Source: Acidobacteriaceae bacterium KBS 89 (lineage in GTDB: Bacteria > Acidobacteriota > Terriglobia > Terriglobales > Acidobacteriaceae). From it: 64,000 bases of DNA. Position numbers and translations under genes: made by a program. Positions within the stretch are counted from its first letter, which is position 1; each line of letters begins with the position of its first letter. Below the pieces are notes generated by a model. The model saw nothing but the letters and a program-made list of their open reading frames with translations, made no database searches and was not told where the DNA came from. Location of the stretch: NCBI GenBank assembly GCA_000381605.1, contig KB906760.1, forward strand, positions 62,001-126,000. Reading direction: 5' to 3'. This document shows, piece by piece, positions 63,371 through 64,000 of the stretch.

Positions 63371-64000
63371 CTAACTGAGGTTCCTCTTGTAGAGCGCACT
63401 CAGTTCTGACCACGCCCGCTCAGCGCCAGCCTCGTTATAAACCTGACTTCCACTGACAGTCCATCCATGATTGCAGCCTTCGAATACCTCCACCGTCGCC
63501 TTCAGATGAGCGGTCGTGAAGGACTCTTTTAGCTTGTCCTTCGCCGCCGGATCGCGCTTGTCGTCGTTGTCCGCAACACAGCACAGCACCTCGGCCTTCA
63601 TCTGCGGAATCAGCAGGTACGGGCTGTCGGGCTTGTCTGTGACGAGTCCACCACCATGGAAGGTTGCCGCTGCGCCGATGCGGTCGGCCCGGGTCGCCGC
63701 AGTGCGAAACGTGAGCGGTCCACCCATGCAGTAACCCTGCACACCCATTTTTTTCTTTTTGTTCGTCTGCGGCTGCTCGTCCAGAAAGGTCGTATATGCC
63801 TTCGCATCGCTGATGTTGGCATCCGCCGTCAGCGCAGCCGCCATAGGCATCACCTTGGCGCGATCCTCGGGCTTGGAGAAATCGAACGATCCGCCCACAA
63901 TAGGAGCTTTCGCGTTGCGATAGAACGGATTCGGGACAAGCACCACGTAACCCTCGGCGGCCAGCCTGCGGCCCATCTCGCGAAACACCGGCCGAAGCCC
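63371..64000 (-). CDS. dienelactone hydrolase family protein, 5' end outside window
   Basis: The frame is open to the right edge, so the N-terminus is missing. G-Y-C-M-G-G-P-L-T holds the Cys nucleophile typical of dienelactone hydrolases. An Asp in V-A-D-N-D-D and His in G-C-N-H-G-W complete the triad. It should open lactones of aromatic degradation or hydrolyse related esters. About 210 of a usual 240-270 residues are seen. It is transcribed toward the M81 gene with 127 bp between. Confidence 0.85.
   Translation of the reverse strand, partial: GLRPVFREMGRRLAAEGYVVLVPNPFYRNAKAPIVGGSFDFSKPEDRAKVMPMAAALTADANISDAKAYTTFLDEQPQTNKKKKMGVQGYCMGGPLTFRTAATRADRIGAAATFHGGGLVTDKPDSPYLLIPQMKAEVLCCVADNDDKRDPAAKDKLKESFTTAHLKATVEVFEGCNHGWTVSGSQVYNEAGAERAWSELSALYKRNLS

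Overview
The window reads as a chromosomal segment of an Acidobacteriota bacterium, most likely class Terriglobia. This is inference from gene style, not from a marker gene. The signs are an ECF sigma factor of the large acidobacterial type coupled to a Ser/Thr kinase-TPR receptor, a TolB-like/TPR regulator, several small secreted proteins typical of the group, palindromic GTGGCCC/GTGCCCC intergenic repeats, and a FAD oxidoreductase with a cyclic-nucleotide domain. No rRNA, complete tRNA or CRISPR array was found.

Region 1 (1-6.6 kb) looks like the right end of an integrative island. It carries two small hypothetical genes, a minus-strand pair encoding an Mrr-like PD-(D/E)XK nuclease and an Apea-like HEPN protein, a 32-residue membrane peptide beside a DUF2971 gene, and a tyrosine integrase at the edge. 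Just outside the integrase start lies a 22-base copy of a tRNA-Ser 3' end, which I read as the attachment site. Region 2 (6.7-11.2 kb) starts with a P4-type integrase preceded by three GGGGGTA repeats. It continues into debris: a frameshifted recombinase, the tail of an AAA ATPase, and a type I restriction R subunit whose helicase core is replaced by a reversed integrase fragment.

Region 3 (11.3-15 kb) is a coupled sigma factor-kinase-small protein operon. Region 4 (15-30 kb) has two secreted arylsulfatases, an NHL-repeat protein, a heavily mutated GH63 glucosidase, a four-helix membrane protein, outer-membrane proteins and a SemiSWEET. Region 5 (30-40 kb) is mostly small secreted or membrane proteins with palindromic repeats, a frameshifted amidase, a TetR regulator divergent from a membrane protein, and a breakpoint where a phage-type methyltransferase abuts a truncated sigma-54 activator.

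Region 6 (40-52.4 kb) is an intact tripartite RND efflux operon (TolC-like, adaptor, pump) followed by a small membrane protein and a thioredoxin-reductase-like protein. Upstream lies a chimeric gene made by duplication of the tolC 5' end, then a TPR regulator and a degenerate receiver protein. Region 7 (52.5-64 kb) holds a frameshifted transhydrogenase, an acetyltransferase pseudogene, an alpha/beta hydrolase, a GH97 glycosidase, and an operon-like row of M81 peptidase, CutC and a GlcNAc-type kinase with a nonsense codon, ending in a partial dienelactone hydrolase.

About 20 genes are broken by frameshift, nonsense mutation or truncation, an unusually high load. Single-base indels could in part be sequence errors. 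The multi-lesion genes, the three nonsense codons and the chimeric junctions argue for real decay and rearrangement.
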